Shown piece by piece: positions 43,712 to 57,089 of a stretch of DNA of 64,000 bases (its first letter is position 1; each line of letters opens with the position of its first letter). The notes below the pieces were generated by a model, which ran no database searches, was not told the origin of the DNA, and was given only the letters and a program-made list of their open reading frames with translations. The stretch comes from Eupeodes corollae (taxonomy: Eukaryota > Arthropoda > Insecta > Diptera > Syrphidae): positions 169,925,174-169,989,173 of the forward strand of contig NC_079147.1 of NCBI RefSeq assembly GCF_945859685.1, given 5' to 3'. The position numbers and the translations under genes were made by a program.

Positions 43712-45850
43712 ATCATATGCCAAATATGGCAACATTTCATTTTTCAAAAAAAATTGAAAATTTAAAATGAAATGAGAATTATTAATTTCAAAATACCTAC
43801 AACGTTATTGTATACATAGCTACAAACATATGTATATGCAAAATATGGCAACATTTCATTTTTAACAAAAATTGAAAATCGAAAATTTAAAATCTAACGA
43901 CAATTTTTAAATTCAAAATACCTACAACGTTAAAGTATACATAGCTACAAGCATATGAATACATATGCACACCTCCTCTACATTCACACGTGAAAGCAAA
44001 AAAAATGTAAACTAATATTATTCCTTTTAGGTTTGAAATTTGTATTTTGGCTATCTCCCTCGAACATATTAATGCTTATGAAACCTAAACAAATATACTT
44101 TTCTCATTCTTTCTTTAGTAATTTTCTCCTCATTCTTGATTCCCTACCAGGCATTTTGATACACGCAGCGCCATAAACGGCGTGGAGATGAGATACAAAT
44201 TTGCGTTCCATAGGAGTACTATAGAAAATATATATACAATGTTGGATCCATTGGATCCATGAGATGCGTCACCTGAGTTATCATTTCAGGAACTAGGAGC
44301 AAAAGAACAGAAATAGCGCTCTGAATGCACCAGCTCGCAATTAAATCCAAGAGCATCTGACACATATTGTGCGGCACACTGGTCATCGTCTCTACCCTGT
44401 GGGGCGGCTGAATATAAACTATGGATAGAAGTTACTGACCTATTTATGGTACGAACACTTAGTTAAAAAAATTATGGCAATGAACAAAACAACTAGATTA
44501 AATACCCCAGTTGGCACTCCAGTGAAATAGGTTAATCCACTCTCTTTCGAGGTCGGTCCTATGGATTCTCGGGAGGACCAATTATTGCTTAAAAATATTG
44601 AGAGACGGAGTTCAAAGATGCAAAGAACTCCCCCAAACAAATTTACTTCAGAGGTTACATAAACCTTTTAAACAATACTATAGATGTTAAAAACATCAGC
44701 GAAAAGAGAAAGACCAATACAAATCAAAGAACTACTTTGAAGAATGGCAAATTGAAATAGCGGCAATAAAACAACTTGAAGTTCTAGTCTTCAGCTTCAA
44801 GTGAAAAAACTCGAAGATAAAGTTTCCTTGCTTGACAAGACAAATTCAGAGTCCACGCTTCAGTTAAGTGCAAAATATATTGAACATGAATATCAAACTG
44901 ATGAATAAGAGCTCTTGTTTGAAATTGAGGAAAAGAAGAATAAGCATACCGCAAAGAAACGTAAACGTAGTCCCGAGACTCGTTCAAGAAATCAGAAAAG
45001 CTCTAAAACCGAAAATAACAGAGTTGATTACAGGAAGAAGCGAATAATGTGGTAGCTTTTGCTAAATCAATATCTCACACTAAAGGCAGCAAAAAAATAA
45101 CACCACCACCAATTTTGATCTCAGGATTTGCAATTTTTGGAGATATCAAGAAAATAATAGTAAAATGCACTAAAAAAGCTTGCAAATACACATCGTACAA
45201 CAAAGACAACTGTGAAGTCACAGTCTATCACTGAAGAATTGAGCAAACAACAAATACAATGGCATTCATATGAGAACAAAGCTACAAGGTGAATAAAAGA
45301 AGTAGCCAGAAGTCCGCATTCCTCGTCCTCTCCCGAGGAATTAGTAGAAGATCATTTACAAAAAGGCTTGCAAGCCCTTGATGCAGTCAATCTATTTAAG
45401 AATGATACAATTAAGAACTCCTCTGGAGAATCGATGACAAGTAAGAGGTTACTACCTTTATACATGCTTACTTTTGACAACAAACAAAGTCTCGAGAAGA
45501 TTTATAAAGAAAGATCAATCTTGGGCATAGTTGTTAAAATTGAACCACTCCGAAAATCTAAAGTTGTTCCGCAGTGCAAACGTTGCCAAGCTTTTAGTCA
45601 TAAGCAAAAATACTGCAACCAAGGGTTTGCTTGTGTAAAGTGCGAAGTAAAACATGCAACTAAAAATTGTCCTATGAGCAAAGATCAGAAAGCAAAATGT
45701 GTGAACTGCCAAGGCAATCACCCGGCATGGTATAGAGGCTGCCCAGTTGACAAAAAAATCCAAGAGTTCATAAGCAAAAATACAGCTGCTAGAGACAAAC
45801 CCAGAAACACAGCAAATACCGATTTAACCGCTGAAAACATTACTAAGAAG
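43712..45850 (+). mobile_element. Jockey-like LINE 5' end, copy 1 (runs into satellite)
   Basis: A 5' untranslated region (43712 to about 44473) with a tandem pair of 119-bp units is followed by a Gag-like ORF1. The start region around 44475 reads MNKTTRLNTP, with early stops (tag at 44528). After several breaks, an open stretch (45368-45850) carries the zinc-knuckle part. No ORF2 follows, because sequence switches into the GACCTTTCAA array at 45851. The 5' kilobase is nearly identical to 55028-56114. LINEs are usually 5'-truncated, so retaining the 5' end and losing the 3' end is unusual. Confidence 0.75.
43722..43960 (+). repeat. Tandem 119-bp units in LINE 5' UTR
   Basis: AAATATGGCAACATTTCATT occurs at 43722 and 43841, each followed by similar text through CCTACAACGTT and catagctacaa. 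The second LINE copy (from 55040) has a single unit. This recalls monomer-type 5' promoters in other LINEs. Confidence 0.75.
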
Positions 45851-45874
45851 ACCCTTGACCTTTCAAGACCTTAA
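45368..45874 (+). pseudogene. LINE ORF1 fragment with three zinc knuckles, 3' end lost in satellite
   Basis: A 168-residue frame with a PRE_C2HC-like part (LPLYMLTFDNKQSLEKIYK, then LGIVVKIEPLRKSKVVPQC) and three knuckles: CKRCQAFSHKQKYC, CVKCEVKHATKNC and CVNCQGNHPAWYRGC. This is the Gag layout of Jockey-type ORF1 proteins. The preceding ORF1 part (44474-45367) has many stops. The frame ends KKTLDLSRP*, and those last codons are already satellite-type bases (acccttgacctttcaagacc), so the satellite unit and the ORF end coincide. Confidence 0.75.
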
Positions 45875-46204
45875 CCTTTTAATACCTCTTGACCCTTGAC
45901 CTTTCAAGACCGTGACCTTTCAAAACCTTTTGACCCTTGACCTTTCAAGACCGTGACCTTTCAAGACCGTGACCTTTCAAGACCTTGACCTTTCAAGACC
46001 ATGACCTTTCAAGACCTTGACCTTTCAAGACCTCTTGACCCTTGACCTTTCAAGATCTCTTGAACTTGACCTTTCAAGACCTTGGCCTTTCAAGACCGTG
46101 ACCTTGTAAGTCATCTTGACCCTTGACCTTTCAAGACGTCTGGACCCTTGACCTTTCAAGACCGTGACCTTTCAAAACCTCCTAACCCTTGACCTTTCAA
46201 GACC

Positions 46205-48420
46205 GTGACCGTGTGAGACCTCTTGAACTTTAACCTTTCAAGACCCTGACCTTTCAAGACCTTGACCTTTCAAGAAGTCTTGACCCTTGACCTTTCAAGA
46301 TCTCTTGCCCTTGACCTTTCAAGACCTTGGCCTTTCAAGACCGTGACCTTTTAAGACGTCTTGACCCTTGACTTTTCAAGACCTCTTGACCCTTGACCTT
46401 TCAAGACCATGACCTTTCAAGACCTCTTGACCCTTGACCTTTCAAGACCGTGACCTTTCAAAACCTTCTGATCCTTGACCTTTCAAGACCGTGACCGTGC
46501 AAGACCTCTTGACCTTTAACCTTTCAAGACCCTGACCTTTCAAGACCGTGACCTTTTAATACCTCTTGACCCTTGACCTTTCAAGACCGTGACCTTTCAA
46601 AACCTTTTGACCCTTCACCTTTCAAGACCTTGACCTTTCAAGACCATGACCTTTTAATACCTCTTGACCCTTGACCTTTCAAGACCGTGACCTTTCAAAA
46701 CCTTTTGGCCCTTGACCTTTCAGGACCTCTTGACCCTTGACAGTTCAGACCTTGACCTCTCAAGACCATGATATTTCAAGACCTTGAGCTTTCAAGACCT
46801 CTTGACCCTTGACCTTTCAAGATCTCTTGCCCTTGACCTTTCAAGACCTTGACCTTTCAAGACCGTGACCTTTCAAGTCCTTGACCTTTTAATACCTCTT
46901 GACCCTTGACCTTTCAAGAACTTTTGACCCTTGACCTTTCAAGACCGTGACCTTTCAAGACCAAGACCTTTTAAGACCTCTTGACCCTTGACCTTTCAAG
47001 ACCGTGACCTTTCAAGACCGTGACCTTTCAAGTCCTTGACCTTTTAATACCTCTTGACCCTTGACCTTTCAAGACCTCTTGACCCTTGACCTTTCAAGAC
47101 CGTGACCTTTCAAGACCTTGACCCTCCAAGACCATGAAGTTTCAAGACCGTGACCCTGCAAGACCTCTTGACCTTTAACCTTTCAAGAACGTGACCTGTC
47201 AAGACCATGACCTTTCAAGACCGTGACCTTTTAATACCTCTTGCCCCTTGATCTTTCAAGATCTTGATCAATAAATCTTGACCCTTGACCTTTCAAAACC
47301 TCTTGACCCTTGACCTTTCAAGACCGTGACCTTTTAAGACCTCTTGACAATTGATCTTTCAAGACCGTGACCTTTCAAAACCTTTGATCTTTCAAGACCG
47401 TGACCTTTCAAGACCATGACCTTTCAAGACCTCTTGACCCTTGACTTTTCAAGACCTCTTGACCCTTGACCTTTCATGACCGTGACCTTTCAAAACCTCC
47501 TGACCCTTGACTTTTGAGACCGTGACCGTGCACGACCTTTCGACCTTTAACCTTTCAAACCCTGACCTTTCAAGACCGTGACCTTTTAAGACTTCTTGAC
47601 CCTTGACCTTTCAAGACCTTGACCTTTCAATACCTCTTCACCCTTGACCTTTCAAGACCGTGACCGTGTGAGACCTCTTGAACTTTAACCTTTCAAGACC
47701 CTGACCTTTCAAGACCTTGACCTTTCAAGAAGTCTTGACCCTTGACCTTTCAAGATCTCTTGCCCTTGACCTTTCAAGACCTTGGCCTTTCAAGACCGTG
47801 ACCTTTTAAGACGTCTTGACCCTTGACTTTTCAAGACCTCTTGACCCTTGACCTTTCAAGACCGTGACCTTTTAAGACCTCTTGACAATTGACCTTTCAA
47901 GACCGTGGCCTTTCAAAACCTTTTGACCCTTGATCTTTCAAGACCATGACCTTTCAAGACCATGACCTTTCAAGACCTCTTGACCCTTGACCTTTCAAGA
48001 CCGTGACCTTTCAAAACCTTCTGATCCTTGACCTTTCAAGACCGTGACCGTGCAAGACCTCTTGACCTTTAACCTTTCAATACCCTGACCTTTCAAGACC
48101 GTGACCTTTTAATACCTCTTGACCCTTGACCTTTCAAGACCGTGACCTTTCAAAACCTTTTGACCCTTCACCTTTCAAGACCTTGACCTTTCAAGACCAT
48201 GACCTTTTAATACCTCTTGACCCTTGACCTTTCAAGACCGTGACCTTTCAAAACCTTTTGACCCTTGACCTTTCAGGACCTCTTGACCCTTGACAGTTCA
48301 GACCTTGACCTTTCAAGACCGTGACCTTTCAAGTCCTTGACCTTTTAATACCTCTTGACCCTTGACCTTTCAAGAACTTTTGACCCTTGACCTTTCAAGA
48401 CCGTGACCTTTCAAGACCAA
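46205..48420. repeat. Older segmental duplication within the satellite
   Basis: GTGTGAGACC occurs at 46211 and 47666 (1455 bp apart), and CAGGACCTCT occurs at 46721 and 48274 (1553 bp apart), with similar unit order between. The changing offset implies an insertion or deletion of about 98 bp after duplication. Confidence 0.75.
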
Positions 48421-49609
48421 GACCTTTTAAGACCTCTTGACAATTGACCTTTCAAGACCGTGACCTTTCAAGACCGTGACCTTTCAAGTCCTTGACCTTT
48501 TAATACCTCTTGACCCTTCAAGAACTTTTGACCCTTGACCTTTTAAGACTTCTTGACTCTTGACCTTTCAAGACCTTGACCTTTCAAGAACTTTGGACCC
48601 TTGACCTTTCAAGACCGTGACCTTTTCAGACTTCTTGACCCTTGACTTTTCAAGACCTTGACCTTTTAATACCTCTGGACCCTTGACCTTTGAATACCCC
48701 TTGACCCTTGACCTCTCAAGCCTCTTGGCCTTTGACCTTTCAAGACCGTGACCTTTCAAGACCATGACCTTTCAATACCTCTTGGCCCTTGACCTTTCAA
48801 GAACGTGACCTTTCAAAACCTTTTGACCCTTGACCTTTCAAGACCTTGACCTTTCAATACCTCTTGACCCTTGAACTTTAAAGACCTTGGCCTTTCAAGT
48901 TTGTGACCTTTTAAGACTTCTTGACCTTTCAAGACCTTGACCTTTCAAGAACTTTTGACCCTTGACCTTTCAAGACCGTGACCTTTTAAGACTTCTTGAC
49001 CCTTGACCTTTCAAGACCTTGACGTTTCAATACCTCTTGACCTTCAATACCTCTTGACCCTTGACCTCTTGACCTTTGACCTTTCAAGACCATGACCTTT
49101 TAATACCTCTTAACCCTTGACCTTTCAAGAACGTGACCTTTCAAAACCTTTTGACCCTTGACCTTTCAAGACCTTGACCTTTCAATACCTCTTGACCCTT
49201 GACCTTTCAATACCTCTTGACCCTTGACCTTTCAATACCTCTTGACCCTTGACCTTTCAATACCTTTTGACCCTTGACCTTTCAAGCCTCTTGACCTTTG
49301 ACCTTTCAAGACCGTGACCTTTCAAGACCATGACCTTTCAAGACCGTGAAATTTCAAGACCTTGACCTTTCAAGAACTCTTGACCATTGACCTTTCAATA
49401 CCTCTTGACCCTGGAACTTTCAAGCCTCTTGACCTTTGACCTTTCAAGACCGTGACCCTTCGAGACCATGACCTTTCAATACCTCTTGACCCTTGACCTT
49501 TCAATACCTCTTGACCCTTGACATTTCAAACCTCTTGACCTTTGACCTTTCAAGACCGTGACCTTTCAAGCCCGTGACCTTTCAAGACCGTGACCTTTTA
49601 ATACCTCTT

Positions 49610-52604
49610 GACCCTTGACCTTTCAAGACCGTGACCTTTCAAAACCTTTTGACCCTTGACCTTTCAAGACCTTGACCCTAGACCTTTCAATACCTCTTGA
49701 CCCTTGACCTTTCAAGCCTCTTGACCTTTGACCTTTCAAGACCGTGACCTTTTTATACCTCTTGACCCTTGACCTTTCAAGACCATGACCTTTTAATACC
49801 TCTTGACCCTTGACCTTTCAAGACCATGACCTTTCAAAACCTCTTGACCCTTGACCTTTCAAGACCGTGGCCTATCAAAACCTTTTGACCCTTGACCTTT
49901 CAAGACCTTGACCCTTGACCTTTCAATACCTCTTGACCCTTGACCTTTCAAGCCTCTTGACCTTTGACCTTTCAAGACCTTTTGACCTTTAAACTTTCAA
50001 ACCCTGACCTTTCAAGACCGTGACTTTTTAAAACCTTTTGACCCTTTACCATTCAAGACCTTGACCTTTCAATACCTTTTGACCCTTGACCTTTCATAAG
50101 CTCTTGACCCTTGACCTTTCCAGCCTCTTGACCTTTTACCTTTCAAGACCGTGACCTTTCAATACCTTGACCTTTCAATACCTCTTGACCCTTGACAGTT
50201 CAGACCTTGACCTCTCAAAACCATGACCTTTTAAGACCTTGAGCTTTCAAGACCTCTTGACCCTTGACCTTTCAAATCTTTTGCCCTTGGCCTTTCCAGA
50301 CCTTGACCTTTCAAGACCTTGACCTTTCAAGACCGTGAAATTTCAAGACCTTGACCCTTCAAGACCTCTTGACCTTTCAAGACCTTGACCTTTCAAGACC
50401 GTGAAATTTCAAGACCTTGACCTTTCAAGAACTCTTGACCCTTGACCCTTCAAGACCTCTTGACCTTTCAAGACCGTGACCTTTCAAGAACTCTTGACCC
50501 TTGACCTTTCAATACCTCTTGACCCTTGACCTTTCAATACCTCTTGACCCTTGACCTTTAAAACCTCTTGACCCTTGACCTTTCAAGACCGTGACCTTTC
50601 AAAACCTTTTGACCCTTGACCTTTCAAGACCTTGACCCTTGACCTTTCAATACCTCTTGACCCTTGACCTTTCAAGCCTCTTGACCTTTGACCTTTCAAG
50701 ACCGTGACCTTTTTATACCTCTTGACCCTTGACCTTTCAAGACCATGACCTTTTAATACCTCTTGACCCTTGACCTTTCAAGACCATGACCTTTCAAAAC
50801 CTCTTGACCCTTGACCTATCAAGACCTTGACCTTTTAATACCTCTTGACCCTTGACCTTTCAAGCCTCTTGACCTTTGACATTTCAAGACCTTTTGACCC
50901 TTGACCTTTCAAGACCTTGACCCTTGACCTTTCAATACCTCTTGGCCTTTGACCTTTCAATACCTTTTGACCCTTGACCTTTCAAGCCTCTTGACCTTTG
51001 ACCTTTCAAGACCGTGACCTTTCAAGACCATGACCTTTCAAGACCGTGAAATTTCAAGACCTTGACCTTTCAAGAACTCTTGACCCTTGACCTTTCAATA
51101 CCTCTTGACCCTTGACCTTTCAAGACCGTGACCTTTCAAAACCTTTTGACCCTTGACCTTTCAAGACCTTGACCCTAGACCTTTCAATACCTCTTGACCC
51201 TTGACCTTTCAAGCCTCTTGACCTTTGACCTTTCAAGACCGTGACCTTTTTATACCTCTTGACCCTTGACCTTTCAAGACCATGACCTTTTAATACCTCT
51301 TGACCCTTGACCTTTCAAGACCATGACCTTTCAAAACCTCTTGACCCTTGACCTTTCAAGACCGTGACCTATCAAAACCTTTTGACCCTTGACCTTTCAA
51401 GACCTTGACCCTTGACCTTTCAATACCTCTTGACCCTTGACCTTTCAAGCCTCTTGACCTTTGACCTTTCAAGACCTTTTGACCTTTAAACTTTCAAACC
51501 CTGACCTTTCAAGACCGTGACTTTTTAAAACCTTTTGACCCTTTACCATTCAAGACCTTGACCTTTCAATACCTTTTGACCCTTGACCTTTCATAAGCTC
51601 TTGACCCTTGACCTTTCCAGCCTCTTGACCTTTTACCTTTCAAGACCGTGACCTTTCAATACCTTGACCTTTCAATACCTCTTGACCCTTGACAGTTCAG
51701 ACCTTGACCTCTCAAAACCATGACCTTTTAAGACCTTGAGCTTTCAAGACCTCTTGACCCTTGACCTTTCAAATCTTTTGCCCTTGGCCTTTCCAGACCT
51801 TGACCTTTCAAGACCTTGACCTTTCAAGACCGTGAAATTTCAAGACCTTGACCCTTCAAGACCTCTTGACCTTTCAAGACCTTGACCTTTCAAGACCGTG
51901 AAATTTCAAGACCTTGACCTTTCAAGAACTCTTGACCCTTGACCCTTCAAGACCTCTTGACCTTTCAAGACCGTGACCTTTCAAGAACTCTTGACCCTTG
52001 ACCTTTCAATACCTCTTGACCCTTGACCTTTCAATACCTCTTGACCCTTGACCTTTAAAACCTCTTGACCCTTGACCTTTCAAGACCGTGACCTTTCAAA
52101 ACCTTTTGACCCTTGACCTTTCAAGACCTTGACCCTTGACCTTTCAATACCTCTTGACCCTTGACCTTTCAAGCCTCTTGACCTTTGACCTTTCAAGACC
52201 GTGACCTTTTTATACCTCTTGACCCTTGACCTTTCAAGACCATGACCTTTTAATACCTCTTGACCCTTGACCTTTCAAGACCATGACCTTTCAAAACCTC
52301 TTGACCCTTGACCTATCAAGACCTTGACCTTTCAATACCTCTTGACCCTTGACCTTTCAAGCCTCTTGACCTTTGACATTTCAAGACCTTTTGACCCTTG
52401 ACCTTTCAAGACCTTGACCCTTGACCTTTCAATACCTCTTGGCCTTTGACCTTTCAATACCTTTTGACCCTTGACCTTTCAAGCCTCTTGACCTTTGACC
52501 TTTCAAGACCGTGACCTTTCAAGACCATGACCTTTCAAGACCGTGAAATTTCAAGACCTTGACCTTTCAAGAACTCTTGACCCTTGACCTTTCAATACCT
52601 CTTG
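49610..52604. repeat. Tandem 1497-bp higher-order repeat inside the satellite
   Basis: Two near-identical blocks in direct tandem. The rare variant GACCCTAGAC occurs at 49674 and 51171, and GACAGTTCAG at 50194 and 51691, both 1497 bp apart, with the intervening order of units conserved. A partial third copy with a deletion follows at about 52790-53300. Confidence 0.85.
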
Positions 52605-55027
52605 ACCCTGGAACTTTCAAGCCTCTTGACCTTTGACCTTTCAAGACCGTGACCTTTCAAGACCATGACCTTTCAATACCTCTTGACCCTTGACCTTTCA
52701 ATACCTCTTGACCCTTGACATTTCAAACCTCTTGACCTTTGACCTTTCAAGAACGTGACCTTTCAAAACCTTTTGACCCTTGACCTTTCAATACCTCTTG
52801 ACCCTTGACCTTTCAAGCCTCTTGACCTTTGACCTTTCAAGACCGTGACCTTTTTATACCTCTTGACCCTTGACCTTTCAAGACCATGACCTTTTAATAC
52901 CTCTTGACCCTTGACCTTTCAAGACCATGACCTTTCAAAACCTCTTGACCCTTGACCTTTCAAGACCGTGACCTTTCAAAACCTTTTGACCCTTGACCTT
53001 TCAAAACCTTGACCCTTGACCTTTCAATACCTCTTGACCCTTGACCTTTCAAGCCTCTTGACCTTTGACCTTTCAAGACCTTTTGACCTTTAAACTTTCA
53101 AACCCTGACCTTTCAAGACCGTGAATTTTTAAAACCTTTTGACCCTTTACCATTCAAGACCTTGACCTTTCAATACCTTTTGACCCTTGACCTTTCATAA
53201 CCTCTTGACCCTTGACCTTTCCAGCCTCTTGACCTTTTACCTTTCAAGACCGTGACCTTTCAATACCTTGACCTTTCAATACCTCTTGACCCTTGACAGT
53301 TCAGACCTTGACCTCTCAAAACCATGACCCTTCAAGACCTCTTGACCTTTCAAGACCGTGACCTTTCAAGAACTCTTGACCCTTGACCTTTCAATACCTC
53401 TTGACCCTTGACCTTTCAATACCTCTTGACCCTTGACCTTTCAAGCCTCTTGACCTTTGACCTTTCAAGACCGTGACCTTTTAATACCTCTTGACCCTTG
53501 ACCTTTCAAGACCATGACCTTTAAAAACCTCTTGTTCCTTGACCTATCAAGACCTTGACCTTTCAATACCTCTTGACCCTTGACCTTTCAAGCCTCTTGA
53601 CCTTTGACATTTCAAGACCTTTTGACCCTTGACCTTTCAAGACCTTGACCCTTGACCTTTCAATACCTCTTGACCCTTGACCTTTCAAGCCTCTTGACCT
53701 TTGACCTTTCAACACCTTTTGACCTTTAAACTTTCAAACCCTGACCTTTCAAGACCGTGACTTTTTAAAACCTTTTGACCCTTTACCATTCAAGACCTTG
53801 ACCTTTCAATACCTCTTGACCCTTGACCTTTCATAACCTCTTGACCCTTGACCTTTCAAGCCTCTTGACCTTTTACCTTTCAAGACTTCCTGACACTTGA
53901 CCTTTCAAAACCGTGACCTTTCAATACCTTGACCTTTCAATACCTCTTGACCCTTGACAGTTCAGACCTTGACCTCTCAAAACCATGACCTTTTAAGACC
54001 TTGAGCTTTCAAGACCTCTTGACCCTTGACTTTTCAAATCTTTTGCTCTTGGCCTTTCCAGACCTTGACCTTTCAAGACCTTGACCTTTCAAGACCGTGA
54101 AATTTCAAGACCTTGACCCTTCAAGACCTCTTGACCTTTCAAGACCTTGACCTTTCAAGACCGTGAAATTTCAAGACCTTGACCTTTCAAGAACTCTTGA
54201 CCCTTGACCCTTCAAGACCTCTTGACCTTTTAAGACCGTGACCTTTCAAGAACTCTTGACCCTTGACCTTTCAATACCTCTTGACCCTTGACCTTTCAAT
54301 ACCTCTTGACCCTTGACCTTTAAAACCTTTTGACCCTTGACCTTTCAAGACCGTGACCTTTCAAGACCGTGACCTTTCAAGTCCTTGACCTTTTAAGACC
54401 TCTTGACCCTTGACCTTTCAAGACCTCTTGACCCTTGAATTTTCAAGACCTCTTGACCCTTGACCTTTCAAGACCATGACCTTTCAAGACCGTGACCTTT
54501 CAAGAACTCTTGACCCTTGACCTTTCAATACCTCTTGACCCTTGACCTTTCAATACCTCTTGACCCTTGACCTTTAAAACCTTTTGACTCTTGACCTTTC
54601 AAGACCGTGACTTTTCAAGACCGTGACCTTTCAAGTCCTTGACCTTTTAAGACCTCTTGACCCTTGACCTTTCAAGACCTCTTGACCCTTGAATTTTCAA
54701 GACCTCTTGACCCTTGACCTTTCAAGACTGTGACCTATCAAGACCTTGACCATTCATAACCTCTCAAGACCTCTTGACCCTTGACCTTTCAAGACCATGA
54801 CTTTTCAAGACCTTGACCATTCATAACCTTGACCTTTCAAGACCTTGACCTTTCAAGACCTTTTGACCTTTGACCTTTCAAGACCTTGACCTTTTAATAC
54901 CTCTTGACCCTTGACCTTTCAAGACCTCTTGACCCCTGACCTTTCAACCTACTTGATGCGTACAAACAACAAATAATACGCAAGAATAACAACAACAAAA
55001 TAACTGAGTATATTTAAAATCTTCAAT

Positions 55028-56224
<1,197 letters not shown>

Positions 56225-56990
56225 ATGGGGGTTCTGTTGTGCGGCCCATTCTGGGCTCTCGTCTTGTAGCGGGATCTTTTCTTCCTCTGCTTACTTCGTT
56301 CCTAGGTTAGGAAGGGTTTGGTAAGGAGGGTTATATAAGGATTAGGTTAAATTAGTTGGGTTTCGTTAGTTTAGATTAGTCTTTTATTAGGTGAAGTTAG
56401 GTTACGTTAGTTCAAGGTGGTTTTGTTAGATTTGGTTAGGTTAGTATAGTAATAGGTTTCTGAGGAGCTGATGCGTGTATGTACTAATCAAGTTCCAGTT
56501 ATGTTGGCTAGTAAGCATCTTCTCGACTATGTTCTCTGGAGTGATGGTGCCAATGTTTCTCTCCAGTTCGTTTTTTTGTGCTGCCCATCTGCTGCAGATG
56601 AAAAAGGTGTGTTGTGCATCATCTTCTAGGGAGTTCCCATACTGGCAGGCTGGACTATTGGTTTTACCGATCTTGTGGGAAAATGCGTTGAAGTAACCGT
56701 GTCCGGTGAGTAACTGGGTGACGTAATAATTAACCTCACCTTGTTTCCGATCCTTCCACTCAGCCACATTTCTGATCAGCCTCGCCGTCCATCGTCCTCT
56801 GTTTTTTGCGAACCAACGCTCTTGTCACATCTGTATGGTCAGCTGCTTAGCCTCCTCGGCTGCCAGTTCCGTCCCCATTTCGTCTTTGCACTGCCGCCAT
56901 CTATTTCCGGTACTTCTCTTGCTTAAGTGCGTCCGCCCATATTTCGCTGCCAAATTTTCAATTTCTGCATAGATATTTATTTATAATATA
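56225..56990 (-). mobile_element. R1-like LINE 3' end, 5'-truncated
   Basis: The minus-strand frame 56767-56441 reads EVNYYVTQLLTGHGYFNAF, then SPACQYGNSLEDDAQHTFFI and CSRWAAQKNEL. This is the Cys-His region after RT in R1-clade LINEs (C.YC...D..H..F.C). A frame just upstream on the minus strand runs back to about 56960. The 3' UTR on the minus strand is rich in TAACCTAA words and ends in the (TCA)n tail. RT is absent. Confidence 0.68.
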
Positions 56991-57089
56991 GTTACCTTAA
57001 TATTTTTGTTACACAAAAAAATATTTTTTATAACTTTTTTTTAATAAATCGGCCTTTCGAATTTCGTTTGCATTTAGCTGAGCGTTTTC

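Larger units (their letters stand above)
45851..54948. repeat. 9.1 kb satellite array of GACCTTTCAA-based units
   Basis: An unbroken array of short units, mainly 16-bp GACCGTGACCTTTCAA and 25-bp GACCTCTTGACCCTTGACCTTTCAA variants, in mixed order. All share TGACCTTTCAA. The array starts within a LINE ORF1 and ends at about 54948 in AT-rich text (acttgatgcgtac). Minus-strand translation of parts gives Gly/Lys/Ser/Arg repeats (KGQGLERS type) with no start context, so it is not coding. Every unit carries TGACCT half-sites (see findings). Confidence 0.95.

Noticed and set aside
48568..48765. 65-codon minus-strand frame inside the satellite
   Set aside because: It is a chance reading of repetitive units, giving a KGQG/ERSR-type basic repeat. 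There is no stable frame across neighbouring units.
45851..54948. CRISPR-like alternation of repeats and spacers
   Set aside because: Units are contiguous variants without unique spacers, in a eukaryotic context. It is a satellite.
56336..56460. TTAGG-like runs suggesting telomere repeats
   Set aside because: The GGTTAGGTTA words are irregular and lie in an R1-like LINE 3' UTR. Flies lack the canonical TTAGG telomere.
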